A DNA stretch of 64,000 nt from Beroe forskalii (lineage: Eukaryota > Ctenophora > Nuda > Beroida > Beroidae). The translations under genes were made by a program, and so were the position numbers. Position 1 is the stretch's first letter, and every line of letters begins with the position of its first letter. The notes below the pieces were generated by a model. That model was given only the letters and a program-made list of their open reading frames with translations, was not told the DNA's origin and made no database searches. Positions 33,201 to 44,292 of the stretch are shown one piece after another. The DNA lies in contig WFMF01000051.1 of NCBI GenBank assembly GCA_011033025.1, forward strand, positions 558,001 through 622,000, given 5' to 3'.

Positions 33201-33629
33201 TCAAAGTTTTTGCCCCATTTAGGACGAAAAGGGGTCCAAAAGGGGTTTCCCAACTCAGAAGTTGGAGTGTTTTTTTCTGGTGAATCTATGACCCATAAGC
33301 GACCGAAAAACGTTCTCAGACCTACTATACTATTTACTTCACACTAGGTTACAGTCCATCCCTTACTAAAAACTATGCTTCGTCGCCTATGATGTGCTCA
33401 TCCTGCATAGTTTGGTATAACGATACGGCCTGTATCTCCATCAGAAGCTGAGATATTGCCGGTTAGTTGCCCTTATTCGGGAGAAAAAGGGGTCCAAAAA
33501 AGGGGTTTCCCCAACTCGGAATCCGGGGAGTTTTTTTCTGGTGAATATATGGACTATGAACTACCGAAAAACGTTCTCAGACCTACTTAACTATTTAGTT
33601 CACAGGGGGTTACAGTCGTACCCTTACTA

Positions 33630-34060
33630 AGTTTAGAATAACCAGTTTATTCTCGTTTTGCAGGAGAGAAGTTTGAGGGCCTCAGCCACCTGTTAGAAAA
33701 CAGAGTTTTAAATCATGTCGTTCTTCAAAAAGTTATTCAAATTATGAAATCAATCACAAAATAACTATGTAACGTCCTGGACCATATCCATTTCTTGAAG
33801 TTAAATATCAAAAATTAATTTAGTTTAATATTGGCTATTTAATAAAATAATAGTGATCTCGGCTATCATTAAAGATCTTGTCAATGATTGTTCCCATGTC
33901 TATCATGTCTATCTGGAGTCGATCTGGAGTGTCAGAATCCCAGGAATAACTTGAAAATTTGTAGTGGTTATCGAATCAACTTGTATGTGGTGATAAGAGA
34001 ATCAATTTGTGCGAATCAATTTATGCTCATTGCATAAGCTGCGGGCATAGATCAGAACAG
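33630..34060. other. No feature seen
   Basis: Flank of element A. No ORF, tandem repeat or inverted end recognised. Confidence 0.5.
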
Positions 34061-34061
34061 C

Positions 34062-34406
34062 AACGCCACGAAGACGCCACGGTAGCGCCACGGTGACGCC
34101 ACGGCAAGGCCATGGTGACGCCACGAGGACGCCACTGCGGCGCCACGATGAAGCCACGAAGACGCCACGAAGACGCCACGATGAAGTCACGAAGACGCCA
34201 TGGCAGTGCCACGGTGACGCCACGGTAGTGCCGCTGTGAAGCCACGAAGACGCCACGAGGAAGCCACCTAGGCGCCGGGGCAGTGCCATAGTGAAGCCAC
34301 CGTGATGCCACGAGAAGGCCACTATGACGCTGGCCTGGAAACGCCACGAGAAAGCCACCGGTAGAGCCACCGTGAAGCCACGACAGCGCCACTGTTGTGC
34401 CAGGGA
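34062..34406. repeat. 12 bp GCCACG minisatellite
   Basis: About 28 degenerate copies of ACGCCACGAAG/ACGCCACGGTG with units of 12 bp and simple multiples, GC-rich in an AT-rich setting. Minus-strand ORFs rich in Trp/Arg/Val are readings of it. Confidence 0.92.
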
Positions 34407-36616
34407 TAATTTCGATGCTGTTTCATCATCTGACCCGTCACCTTACCGGATCTCAAGGTCGACATGGGAGTCATGAAACATTGATATGTGAGTCATGGTA
34501 TATGATCTACGTATGTGTATTTTGGGCGAGTTGTGAGCCATGATGTGACCCCATTGATTGAAACGTCATGATGACGACAACCTCTTAGAAACCTCTTAAC
34601 GTCAGTATAAAATGCGCTATCTACCATCATCTCTTGTGAAGACTGCTCTGATAACCTTGATAACCTTGATAACCTTATAAAGAGGCTTTATTAATATAGA
34701 TTGCGCCAAGCACTGCTTCAGGAGTCAGTGCTTGGATATGAAATTAGAAATTCTATTCATCGTATTTACAGTATCACTGCCTATATCGTTTATGAATTGA
34801 ACTGATACAGCTACGTCGTGGAGCTGTTCTCGGGATCTCACCCCGTTTTGGTTTTTCGACATCTCACACTTGTGATTTTAATTGTGATATGGTTTTTGGA
34901 TTGTTTTCTTCGCCATGGTAACGGTTGAGGACTGGTTTACCTGACACCATTAAGCTAAATCCACGCTTAACAGAAGTTCAAGTTAGTTAAATTAAGTTAC
35001 TAATTAAGATACTAATTAGGTTACTAAATTAACTACTAATTAAGTTATAGTAATTAAGTTAGTATTTCAATGTTATTCACTGTAAATCGCCTTTTGTCCA
35101 TAGATTAAAATGAAACAGAGCTGACGTAATTGTGATTGTTCGCAATATCTTCGTGAAGCTACTAACGTACTTCATTCAGGAGTGCCTGATGTAGCTGTGG
35201 GACAGCACAAAGCGTCAATTACAACCCACGATCTTGAAAACAAATCCCTGTGTTAATCCGCCTCACAATTGAATGCCAAATAATGATTTATATAATATTT
35301 CCAGGTTATGAATTGTGCATAAAAAATCTGGAATTTGGTTCTGGATAAGTCATTTAAAAGATTGATGACTAGAATAACATGATTAATCGTTAGAAATTCA
35401 ATTTATTACTTACTGTATCAAAGTATCAATGTTATTGACGTACAGCCATGTTGTATTGTAACTGTTCGCCTTTTCAAGTAGTCAGTACTCGTTTTTGTTC
35501 TTCGTTGTTCGACACTTCCCACGATGATGATATTAGTGGACTGGTCTCTGTCATGTAGTTGGTTGGGGACTTAAAGACTGGCGCCGTTAATAAAGAAAAG
35601 GAATGGAATGGTTCTATAATCTTTAGAGACTGGAATGATAATGGCACCCCAAACATGATTATTTTGTCCCCTTATCGTATTGAATACCTAAGGAACCATT
35701 CCCTGGAGAGTCTTGAAGCCTTTAAGTAGAGAGCTTCTCAGCTGAAGCATGCTATAACGCATCCATCTGCAGCCTCATAATCCTGCCAGTTTTTAATCGT
35801 CTGCTTAAGCCATGATTCTCATACAATACATGTTTAAATAGTTGATTATTACAGGGGGAAGGGGACATTATACAATATTACAATACGATAATTTCATTCC
35901 ACAATACTTTAATGTCTTGTTTAGTTGTTATATCTATACTTATAATGTATTATTAATCCGCCAGTTACGTCATATTTTGTATTGCGTTGCAATAATGCAG
36001 TGCTTGGTAACGTAACATGGCCGGTTGATTACTAATATGCGAAGGCCGAAGTATAATCTACTTTGAAGGGTTGAAAGGAGGATAGTACGTGTACTTGACC
36101 ATCCTTTCCGATCCTATCAACAGTTGATACCGGGTACTCTTTGTAGTGCTTACTGTAGCTTGGGACTTGTTTGATACCTCAATGCAGGCCATCACGCAGT
36201 TTTGAAATATCGTCATTACTTTATGGGTCTTGGTGAGCCACAACACTAGATTCAGAGTCTTTGATTTATTACATGAGAAGGGGATATTATACAATGTGAT
36301 GATTTCACCCCTCAATATTTTAATGTCGTGTTATATATCTCATCGCCCTGTTGCTAAGGTAACAGAACTGACCAGTAAAAAGGTTGTGTCAACTGTTGTT
36401 AGTTTTGTACGCTGGCCCGGGCTATAATTGATTTGAACTAATATAAAAGCCGTTTTGATAAAACAGTTAAAATGAAGTAATAATGGGATGCAGATATAAC
36501 AGGGGAAGAGCACGCAGAAATTTATCCTGATTCTAGGGAGCACTCTCTAACACAAATTGGCTCCACACCTTTAAATAGTCCCCTGAACCTCAAAAATATG
36601 TCTAGACTCCAAAAAC
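34407..36616. other. No gene recognised; one dispersed direct repeat
   Basis: TATAAAATGCGC near 34606 and a CTGATAACCTTGATAACC repeat near 34650 are the only promoter-like or repeat signals. 35845-35930 and 36265-36345 are diverged direct copies of a block with GGGGACATTATACAAT and CAATACTTTAATGTC. No coding exon recognised. Confidence 0.4.
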
Positions 36617-36792
36617 GTGTTAGGTTGGTGTCAACTAGCTTGGAGAGTTGAGCAGTTCAGGTGCTGATTTTCCAAAGTCACGGGATGAGTCCAACGGGTT
36701 CTAACTGGTCTGAACCAACCCCGCTGGAAACAACCCGGAACTTCGGTCCATCAGCACCCAAACTCTCAAATAAGCCAGCCGACACCAAACAC
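36617..36792. repeat. Imperfect hairpin, possible small TIR element
   Basis: GTGTTAGGTTGGTGTC and GAGAGTTGAGCAGTTCAGG on the left pair with GCACCCAAACTCTC and GACACCAAACAC on the right, over 176 bp. No target duplication read. Confidence 0.55.
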
Positions 36793-37064
36793 TAAACAAA
36801 AATAAAGTTCACAATGCGCTGTCAACGCATCAGCTAGAGTGGAATCAAGAGCCGTTACTTTCTAATTCTTTATTTATATTAGCTAAAAAAATATAAACCG
36901 AACGTACAACTCTTCCCCTCCATAGTCTTCATTTTAATTCTTTAAAACGATAAATCCTTATTCCTTATAAATTTAAAATATAATAATAATTCCCTTAATT
37001 CTTAAATAATGATAATACAAAAATACTAATTATTAATAAGAATATGACAATATTGTTCATTCCC
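36793..37064. other. AT-rich spacer
   Basis: Downstream of the minus-strand ORFs; several AATAAA-like strings but nothing decisive. Confidence 0.35.
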
Positions 37065-37875
37065 TCATTCCTTGAAGAGGGACTCGTGCCCCACATAGTT
37101 GAGTCTTATAAAGAGGTCCTTCAGCTGGGAAACCTGTGTGGGGTGTATGCTGCCTCTTATTCTTTTTAGTTCACTTATATAGTCCAGGATTGGGCCACAG
37201 AACGCCTTCGCGTTGTAGCGTTGACGCTCTGTGGTTGACTTCTCATTCGGAGTTCGCGGCCCAAACCTGCTTACATTGGCGAACATTTTCGCCTGTATCA
37301 TGAAGGTCCGTGACAAGAGGTTCTCCAGGTCAATGTCTTGTCCGTCCCCAATGTCCCTTAGAATCCTCTCGACCTCGCCCGATATTGCCCCTTGGGCACT
37401 CGAAGTTAGTAGAACAGGTCCAGGTAACCTCTCCCAGGGGGGGGATTTGACAGTATCGTATGGTGGTGGTGGGTGTCTTTGCCACCCTCTTGATGTGAGG
37501 ACCGAGGTCTGAGGGTGGCCTTGCAGGGGTTTCCCACACAGGGGTTGGGCGATTCTCTGAGGGCTTCGGATGCTCCCTCTGGATTTTAGACTTAGAGTGG
37601 CCCATAGGAGTCTCGGGCGTTGAAGAAGTTGCCATTGTCTTCCAGAGCTCCACTGTGGACTGTGGCACAACGATCTCTGATCTTGGTCCTGGTTCTAATT
37701 GCTCCTTGTGCATTTCGTTCTGAGCCAACCAGTTTAAAACTTTAGTGCCGTTTGCCACTGTTTCGCTGTATAGGGTTTCCCTAATTGCCATGAAGTGAAG
37801 ATTTCCAGCTTGTGCTTTCGTCAGTAGGAGTCTCTTCTGATGTAGAATCCCGAGTTTCTGCCTGTGTCTCTGCAT
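37065..37875 (-). pseudogene. Unrecognised coding relic, two overlapping frames
   Basis: Two long minus-strand reading frames overlap (37330-37875 and 37065-37670) in a locally GC-richer block. The first begins MQRHRQKLG and is rich in charged and Pro residues. The second ends with ordered helical-looking sequence (ILDYISELKRIRG, SQLKDLFIRLNYVGHESLF) and holds a PPPPYDT stretch. Codon-like composition and length argue against chance, but I recognise no family. It may be a transposon ORF or a host gene remnant. If it comes from a virus-like element it is a fossil. Confidence 0.45.
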
Positions 37876-39159
37876 CCCTGATTCTCTGCTCAGGTTCCTG
37901 CTTATCCTTATATAAATCTTCTTGCAATCAAATAGGAATCAAGATATAAAATATTTAATTTCACTATCACGTACACTTTTCATACTAAGTTTTTTCAATA
38001 GAACCAATGGAAGATACGTCGAAAGAAACGAATTTGTATGTGTCACCCTGAAGTTCATAAATTGCTTTAATTAGTAGTTTTGTGTTGATGCTGTTGTTGT
38101 CTACTAATTAGTTAACTTATTACTTACTTATGCATCACTGGTAATCCATCTTGAAAATAAACTTCCAATTAATAATGTATAAACTTATAAACAATTCAAA
38201 TGCGTCAAATACTTTACAATGTCAGGTTCCTAACTTCCTTGTCCTCCAGAGTCTTTACAACTATCCTGGTTAGCTCTTTGTAGATTTCCGGATCACTACC
38301 TATATCCGGGTTGTTGTTTGGCATTCACAACTCCAAATAGTATCATGTTTCCAGTGCTTAATGTGATATGCACTGTAAGGTTCAAGGAAATTTCTATCAG
38401 GACAGAAGCCACTTTTCTGGACTGGTTCCAGTGTTGTGGAATTCACGAATTGTCTGGATGAGTGAAAGAATTATCAAAGAGTCAAAGCAAATAACTTTCG
38501 GGTTTGACTAATAAGTGCTCAATGTGTTGCAATGATCTCATGGAGATATTGATCATGGACTCAGCGTCTTTCTACACTGGCAAGTACAACTAGCCGTTGT
38601 TTCTTCCTTCAAATTCTACACAGTTACTCTGACAGGAGATTACTTGTTGTCTTCTCTGCTGCTTGACTCCTTGCAGTTACCCCTGTGTTTTCCTCTGTCT
38701 CTAGAGAGTAACCCTCTAGCGAATAACGAATAACATAACTTATATTGGTTTTTCTTTCCGCTTTCATGGATGCGCTGGTGGGCTGGTTTTTCTGGATTTT
38801 GAAATTTAGTCTAAAATTCCCTGAAACTGAGGAGTTCTGAAAAAAGGGGTAGGGGTGGTGAAATTTTGGGCCTGCAATGTCCAAGATTGGCCTGTGATGT
38901 CTAAATGGACCTCTTTTGTCTCAAAGGTCTCCAGCATCCTAGGATGGACCTGTGGCTACCTGAAAGAAAACCCAATTGATACATGAGCTATACATTGTGC
39001 ATACATTCTACAGTTTATGTAGTCTTCATACAAGTTACTACAATGAGTACCAGAGAGATTTGGTTATATTTGAAGAAAGTTTTTACAGAATCGAAATATC
39101 TGCTGTATTTTTCGAATAATCAAAAAAGTAAAAGGGGACAAGACTTTTGGCGCACCCTG
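37876..39159. other. No gene recognised
   Basis: Short ORFs only (for instance 38624-38884, minus) without known motifs. At 39143-39159 ACTTTTGGCGCACCCTG looks like the right-hand end of a TIR element similar to the neighbouring foldback family, but no matching left end was found in the window. Confidence 0.4.
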
Positions 39160-39742
39160 TAGCTAAGCGGATCCGCTTAGTTAAGCGGATCCGCTTAGCT
39201 TTAGTCAAGCGGATCCGCTTAGCTTAAGCTAATCGGATCCGCTGAGCTTAGGTATTAGGTAATATGAGTTTTCTAAGATCTTTTTGATTCTTTTCTTCTC
39301 TCGTATAGTTGTATACTTGATGATGCCATCTTTGAGTCATTTTAGCTAATTAAAGTATTTAAGAAAGAAACAAACTCGAATCTCGATCAGTCCATGCGTT
39401 TCTTGTGAACGTTTTCAGTATTACTTAGCTTTAACACTTGACACATTGGACCTATAATACCACTACCATGAGTAATGCCTGCAATTACTCTGCCATCAGA
39501 CCACAGATCCGCGAACGCGCACAGTATAACAATCGCGCGCGCGGAAGCAACCAGCGCACAAAGTACTAGCAGACGGGTCACGTGATATGACACGTGACAT
39601 GACGTCACGAAACACAAAAAGGCCCTGCGGACAAGGAAGGCGTTGTCCAATTTCAAAAAACTTGATATATTCGTGATCAGCTCATCAAGATCTACCAGGG
39701 AACAATTGTGCCCAAAAAACTTTGAAAAAAGGGCGCACCCTA
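39160..39742. mobile_element. Solo arm of the TAGGTGCGCC foldback family
   Basis: Matches, in order, the subterminal AAGCGGATCCGCTTA palindromes, GCATCATCAAGTATAC block, TCTTGTGAACGTTTTCAG and the terminal 290 bp of the element at 16846-23440, ending GGGCGCACCCTA at 39742. The other arm and the GATTCG minisatellite are absent. It preserves about 30 bp that the 19247 insertion removed in the big copy, which allows that insertion to be mapped. Confidence 0.9.
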
Positions 39743-40030
39743 GTCAACGTACTCAGCGGGTCATACATCGTACGTCAATCACTTCAAACATAAAATAAAG
39801 TATTTTGATTAACACATCAACAATGTGTTTGATGTGATTGATCATTGATGCAGTGAAATGTTTTCATAAATCAACTGCCTCCAAACTTCCACTATTAACT
39901 GGATCTTCCAGCCTCTAATGCAAATGAGATAATGAAAATTAAAAAATATCTAGGTAACAAAACCGGCAATAATGAAAAGGAGTGTTAACCAGAGTATTAA
40001 TTATCAACTTAAATTTTTTTGAATTAAAAA
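39743..40030. other. No feature seen
   Basis: AT-rich spacer between the solo arm and the hairpin at 40031. Confidence 0.4.
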
Positions 40031-40852
40031 GAAATCTTTCTTCAAGACATCAATCTGCAAGACTTTTCTCCAACTCTGTTCTTGAACACCAACATGATCC
40101 CTTTAGGTAATCCAATGTGGAGAGCAGCAAGATGAGTGGTGTGCAGGCATCTTCAGTCCAATACCTACCTCAGCTTTTGGGGTGTCTAAATTGCGAGAGC
40201 TTTTTATGAGGTAGGCCCCCAGCAGTCACCCCCTGGTACCAGGGTATAGCACCGTCAAGTGCAGTGACCACCTGCCTGAATGAAACTGAAACTTGCTCTA
40301 GCTCTTTGGTCTTTGTTTGTACTCCAAGCATCAAGAAATTGAGCAAAACACTTAGTGAAGAGAAGTAGGGGACTGGTGGATGGATCCGGGTTAATTGTGT
40401 CCTTTTACGTTGAACATTGATAAATATTAAATTCAATTTCTTTTCAACAAAAGTTATTTAGTTTCAGCAATCAAATGCAACATTTTCACTTATGTTAAAA
40501 GGCTCTTGCTATTTAAACACCCTGAAAGCTGAGGCAGGTATTGGATTGTCCACCTAATGGGATCATGATGGTGTTCAAGTACAGAGTTGGAGAAAAGTCT
40601 TGCAGGGCACAATAGCATAGAGCAACTTAATGTTTCATTTTTACTTGAATATTGAAAGTACCTTGTTATAGAGGTACATGACGTGAAGAAGGATGATGAA
40701 AAATGAGAATGGTATAGTTGTGTTGTATTTATAACAAAATTGTTTATCTTTATCTTATCTAATGATGTCTTGAAGAAAGTTTTCTTATTGATTTGAATAT
40801 GTTAAGAATTTGATTTATTTGAAATCTTTCTTCAAGACATCAATCTGCAAGA
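40031..40852. mobile_element. Inverted-repeat element bounded by a 32 bp direct repeat
   Basis: An exact 32 bp direct repeat beginning GAAATCTTTCTTCAAGACAT lies at 40031-40062 and 40821-40852. Between them are inverted arms: ACTTTTCTCCAACTCTG, ACCAACATGATCCC and CAATACCTACCTCAGC (40062-40178) pair with GCTGAGGCAGGTATTGGA, GGGATCATGATGGT and CAGAGTTGGAGAAAAGTCTT (40530-40610). An ORF-free 350 bp lies between the arms. The long direct repeat may be a target duplication, or part of a palindrome (ATGTCTTGAAGAAAG lies inverted at 40767). Confidence 0.6.
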
Positions 40853-41880
40853 TTGATTGAACTTCTTATATTTTGATAGTTTGTTTAGTGTTTTGAATTT
40901 CACTACACTAGCTTATTGTTTTTTTGACTTGTTTTTTTTGTAGTAGCAAGTTGGTTATTTTTTCCTGGGATTTTTTTTAATTGTTACCCAAGTTTTCCAC
41001 AAGTATTTCCCGTAGCCAACAACACAACTCTATTTTTCAGAAAATTTAATCATTATATCAACTACATGTTACATTTCTTGTTCAGAATGGCAGGTTATAA
41101 TACCTGATAATAATATTATACGTTACTAGTATAAAGTAGATCTGATTTGAATCCATATTTGCATTCTTAGTGTTTCACTATGGGGTCCCCCTCACTCAAT
41201 GCTATAAGCAATCAAGTTCAACATACAAAGAAGAAGATACTTTAGGTACTAGTTCTTTTTTATCATAAGCAGTTCTTAATTTAGGGCCAGCATGGTAGGG
41301 TCCCCGTATCTTTTAATTTGTAAAAATTGTGGGCTGTTTGTCTTCCTTCTTTAATTTAAATTCATTACATCATTAATTGATAATAAAATGCTGTGTCTCC
41401 CATCAACCAAGTACTCAACTACTTTGAATCAGAGGAATTTGTGGTGTTATGATGTCACTGTGTCCGCTCTCCTGTAGCCCCCCCCCCCTAATATTGAGCT
41501 AATGGGCAACACTGAACCCGAACCTTGACTAATAAATGGAAATCGAAACGAGAAGAGGTGCTCTTGCAGTGATCCTTTTTGGTCTTGCAAAAGCTGCGAG
41601 TGAGTTAAGCCCTGCATTATGGTTACTCTGCTGTTCATTTCTTCCCTATACTCCAATACTCTTGATAAGTTATTAATAGTACATACCTAATGGATGTGTT
41701 CAGTGTTGCACCATACTTGATTTTTAATAGAATAATATGAAATGTGAATTGCAAACATTGCAGTATTAACTCAACAGTTACTGAAATCCAGGCATTATAT
41801 TATCTATTGATTTATTGAAATGCGAAAAATAAAAGATAGTTTTATTTGAAAAGATAGTTTTATTTATGTGCTACAAAATG
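40853..41880 (+). mobile_element. LINE 3' UTR fragment (left part)
   Basis: CCACAAGTATTTCCCGTAGCC near 41000 matches the LINE 3' UTR at 10973, and TTATATTATCTA followed later by GCTACAAAAT matches 11165 and 11930. The fragment is broken at 41881 by a TIR element and ends after it with the family tail at 43912-43950. Most of the rest is too diverged to align by eye, so the left boundary is unknown. Confidence 0.4.
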
Positions 41881-43905
41881 GGGGGGTCCATCGGCCAACC
41901 GTCTAAAAAATTTGGTGTTTCGGCCAATTGGCCGTTGGCCATTGGCCGTTTTTCTTTTATCCCTGGTTTCGGCCAGAAGCATTTTAGTTGAAAGTTGTGA
42001 GAGAAAAAGTTGTTACAATTTTTATAACTTACATTTTCCCGCTAATTTGATCGGTGGGGGTGTCAAATGTGTCAATTGAAGTTGTTGAAACAGTCGAAAT
42101 TTGCCCTTGTACTTGAAGAAGGCTCAAGCTCCATACATTTTATATAATGCTGTTTTGAATGTTGCGAAAATCAAAGAAAGTAAGAAATTTGAAAGTTACT
42201 AATGGTCTAGGACATGCAGTTCAGGTGGTGACCATCCCTACTGTAAGTTTCTCCTCTTATAGCGTTATACTGTAGTCATATAAATCTATTCCGGTATAGT
42301 CAATAGTCATATTGTTTTATCCTTAATTCCCTGCCATGCCTGGAACTATATCCTGTTCAGCAGGGTGTCGTAGGGGTCACCAGGGGGTCACCAGGACAGC
42401 AGGGGTTCAGTAGGGGTTAGTGAGGGGTCAGTAGGGGTCATCAGGGGGTTAGTGGGGGTCACCAGGGGGTTAGTGGGGGTCACCAGGGGGCCATCAGGGG
42501 GTCAGTAGGGGTTCACCAGGGGGTCTGCCGGGGTCAGTAGGAGTTCACCAGAGAGTCAGCAGGGGGTCAGTACGGGTTCACCAGGGGGTCAGTAGAGCGT
42601 CAGCAGGGGGTCAGCAGAACAGCAGGGGTTCAATGGGGAGTCACCAGGGGGGTAGTGGGGTCACCAGGGGGCAGCAGGGGTAAGTGGTGGTCACCAGGGA
42701 GGTCAGCAGGGGTTCACCAGGGGTCAGTAGAGGGTCAGTAGAGGGTCAACAGGGGATCAGTAGGGAGTTCACCAGGGGGTCAGCAGGGGTCAGCAGGACA
42801 GCAGGGGTTCAATAGGGAGTCACCTGGGGGATAGTGGGGTCACCAGGGCGTTAGCAGGGGTCACCTGGGGGTTAGTGGGGGTAAGCAGGGGGTCAGTAGA
42901 GGTTCACCAGGGGTCAGCAGGGCGTTAGTAGGAGTTCACCAGGGAGTCATTAGGTGGTTAGCAGACATCAGGAGTTCACCAGGGGGTCAGCAGGGGTTCA
43001 GTATGGGGTCAGCGAGGGTCAGTGGGAGTTCACTAGGGAGTCAGCTGGGGGTCAGTAGGGGTTCATCAGGGGTTCATCAGGGGTCAGTAGGGAGTCAGTA
43101 GGGGGATGGACTAGGAATCCATTGGGAAAAGACTGAGGAAGAGACTAGGTGGAAGACTCAGAAGGAAGTTGAGGAGCAGTGGCTGGTCATGAGGAATCAT
43201 GAGGCCAAGGTACTTAGGCGAGACAAGGCTTAGGAATCCATGGTGCTATAGTGTGAGGGGCACTTTCAGGGCTAAATAGGGGCAAAGAAGACTGTACTGG
43301 AGGCAGGAGGTGAAGCTGAAGGAAGCACTGCTGTTGTAGTAGGTAATATTAGTTGTGGAAAGGTGATACTTGTAGAGGAAAGGCCCAGGAAGTGGGAGCA
43401 GGAGTGGATTTAACTGGTTGCAGGGCCTTGGGGTTGACAGGATTCTGGGAAGCCAACGTTAACTCCAATAGTCGAATGACAATGTCAGTGTGAGTGATTC
43501 CTTACAGGGCTCTGTGCTGCAGTCTTTATTGGCAAGCCCTTTCATCAGAATTAAGGAGCCCTCATGCAATGAGATTTCCTTTTAAGCACTCCAATACTTT
43601 CCTGGCCACTGGAAAATATTCAATACCTCTTGGTGAACCTATTGAGATTTTAATAACAGCTGTACTAGACTACAAAAATGAGCTAAATTATCTTTAACAC
43701 CACATTTTTTCGCGATTTCGATCATAAGTGTCTTCAAATGTACTCAGATGTGTTCTTAGAACTATAGCAAGCAACTTTCTCTCGGGGACTTTTTTGATTG
43801 GACCCCCTAAAGAGCGGTAAATATCAAAAATAGAAAAACGGCCAACCGGCCAACCGTCTAAAAAATTTCCAATTTCGGCCAATTGGCCGATGGCCCCCCC
43901 CCCCC
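41881..43905. mobile_element. 2.0 kb TIR element with GGCCAATTGGCC blocks and GGTCA minisatellite
   Basis: Flanked by AAAATG at 41875-41880 and 43906-43911. The ends are a G run with CCATCGGCCAA on the left and TTGGCCGATGG with a C run on the right. Each end also carries CGGCCAACCGTCTAAAAAA and TTTCGGCCAATTGGCCG in the same direction. The interior holds a 750 bp minisatellite and no coding region that I can identify. Inserted in a LINE 3' end. Superfamily unknown. Confidence 0.85.
42360..43105 (+). repeat. GGTCACCAGGGGGTCAGTAGG minisatellite
   Basis: More than 30 degenerate units of 18-24 bp built from GGGGTCA, CCAGGGG and GTAGGGGTT. Strong G/C strand asymmetry: the plus strand is G-rich with many GGGG runs. 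Confidence 0.92.
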
Positions 43906-43911
43906 AAAATG

Positions 43912-43960
43912 TAAATTATTTGTTTTATTAAATTATATGTTTTTATTATTTACTAACTCA
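43912..43960 (+). repeat. LINE 3' tail
   Basis: AAATTATTTGTTTTATTAAA followed by a second imperfect copy, the same tail as the LINEs ending at 11971 and 13381. It completes the fragment broken at 41881. Confidence 0.6.
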
Positions 43961-44292
43961 AATTATCTCATAGTGATTGAAGGTCTAGATCAATGGAGAG
44001 AGGTGAGTTGCACTTGATGACAATAATTGGCATAACCCAGTCTTATCCAGGGTGCCTTGGATGATTGCTTTAGTGGGGTTATACTCAAGAGTTGCATTGT
44101 TTCAATTGATTTGAGTAAATTCTGATATTCCTACTTATATCTACCATTAATTTTTACTTTTTTAACACTTTCAAGTCATAAGTAATCATTTATGATAAGC
44201 TTCTAGAAATCAACTCTCTCATTTTTATACATTTTATTAAAGGAATTCATTACAGTAACATACTCGGACTGTTCCATAAATAATTTTGCACT

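Larger units (their letters stand above)
30066..33366. mobile_element. Foldback element B with 172-174 bp repeats, TA target duplication
   Basis: Ends GTAAGGGCTGTATGTG and (inverted) GTAAGGGATGGACTGTAACC, flanked by TA at 30064-30065 and 33367-33368. The first 190 bp of each arm match closely (AAATAGTATAGTAGGTCTGA, GAACGTTTTTCGGTCGC, AATATCTCAGCCTCTGATTG). Inside are about six repeat units on the left (30253-31311) and three on the right (32699-33200). The middle carries no recognised gene. Inserted in element A, its own relative, so B is the younger. Confidence 0.92.
27725..33627. mobile_element. Foldback element A with 173 bp repeats (left end truncated), host of element B
   Basis: The left arm 27725-28410 and right arm 29640-30063 plus 33369-33627 are inverted. 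The right end reads CCCTTAC followed by TA, with GGTTACAGTCGTA inside, and is homologous to the ends of element B. The left arm lacks about 180 bp of terminus. Arms contain 173 bp units with AGAGTTATGGACGAAAA and GAAGGACCTAGAGAACTCAA. The middle (28411-29639) has no gene. Element B is inserted at 30066-33366. Confidence 0.85.

Noticed and set aside
30051-33347. Repeated ORFs with FFVHNSKTKGGTTLKL
   Set aside because: Translation of the 172-174 bp repeat in the arms of elements A and B, seen on whichever strand the array faces.
34002-34392. Two overlapping ORFs of about 120 codons, Trp/Arg/Val-rich
   Set aside because: Both read the GCCACG minisatellite.
33769-34960. Possible solo LTR (TATA-like box, TGGTGTCAGGTAAACC-like string)
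   Set aside because: No second copy, no TG..CA border or target duplication that holds up, and no coding region of such an element nearby.
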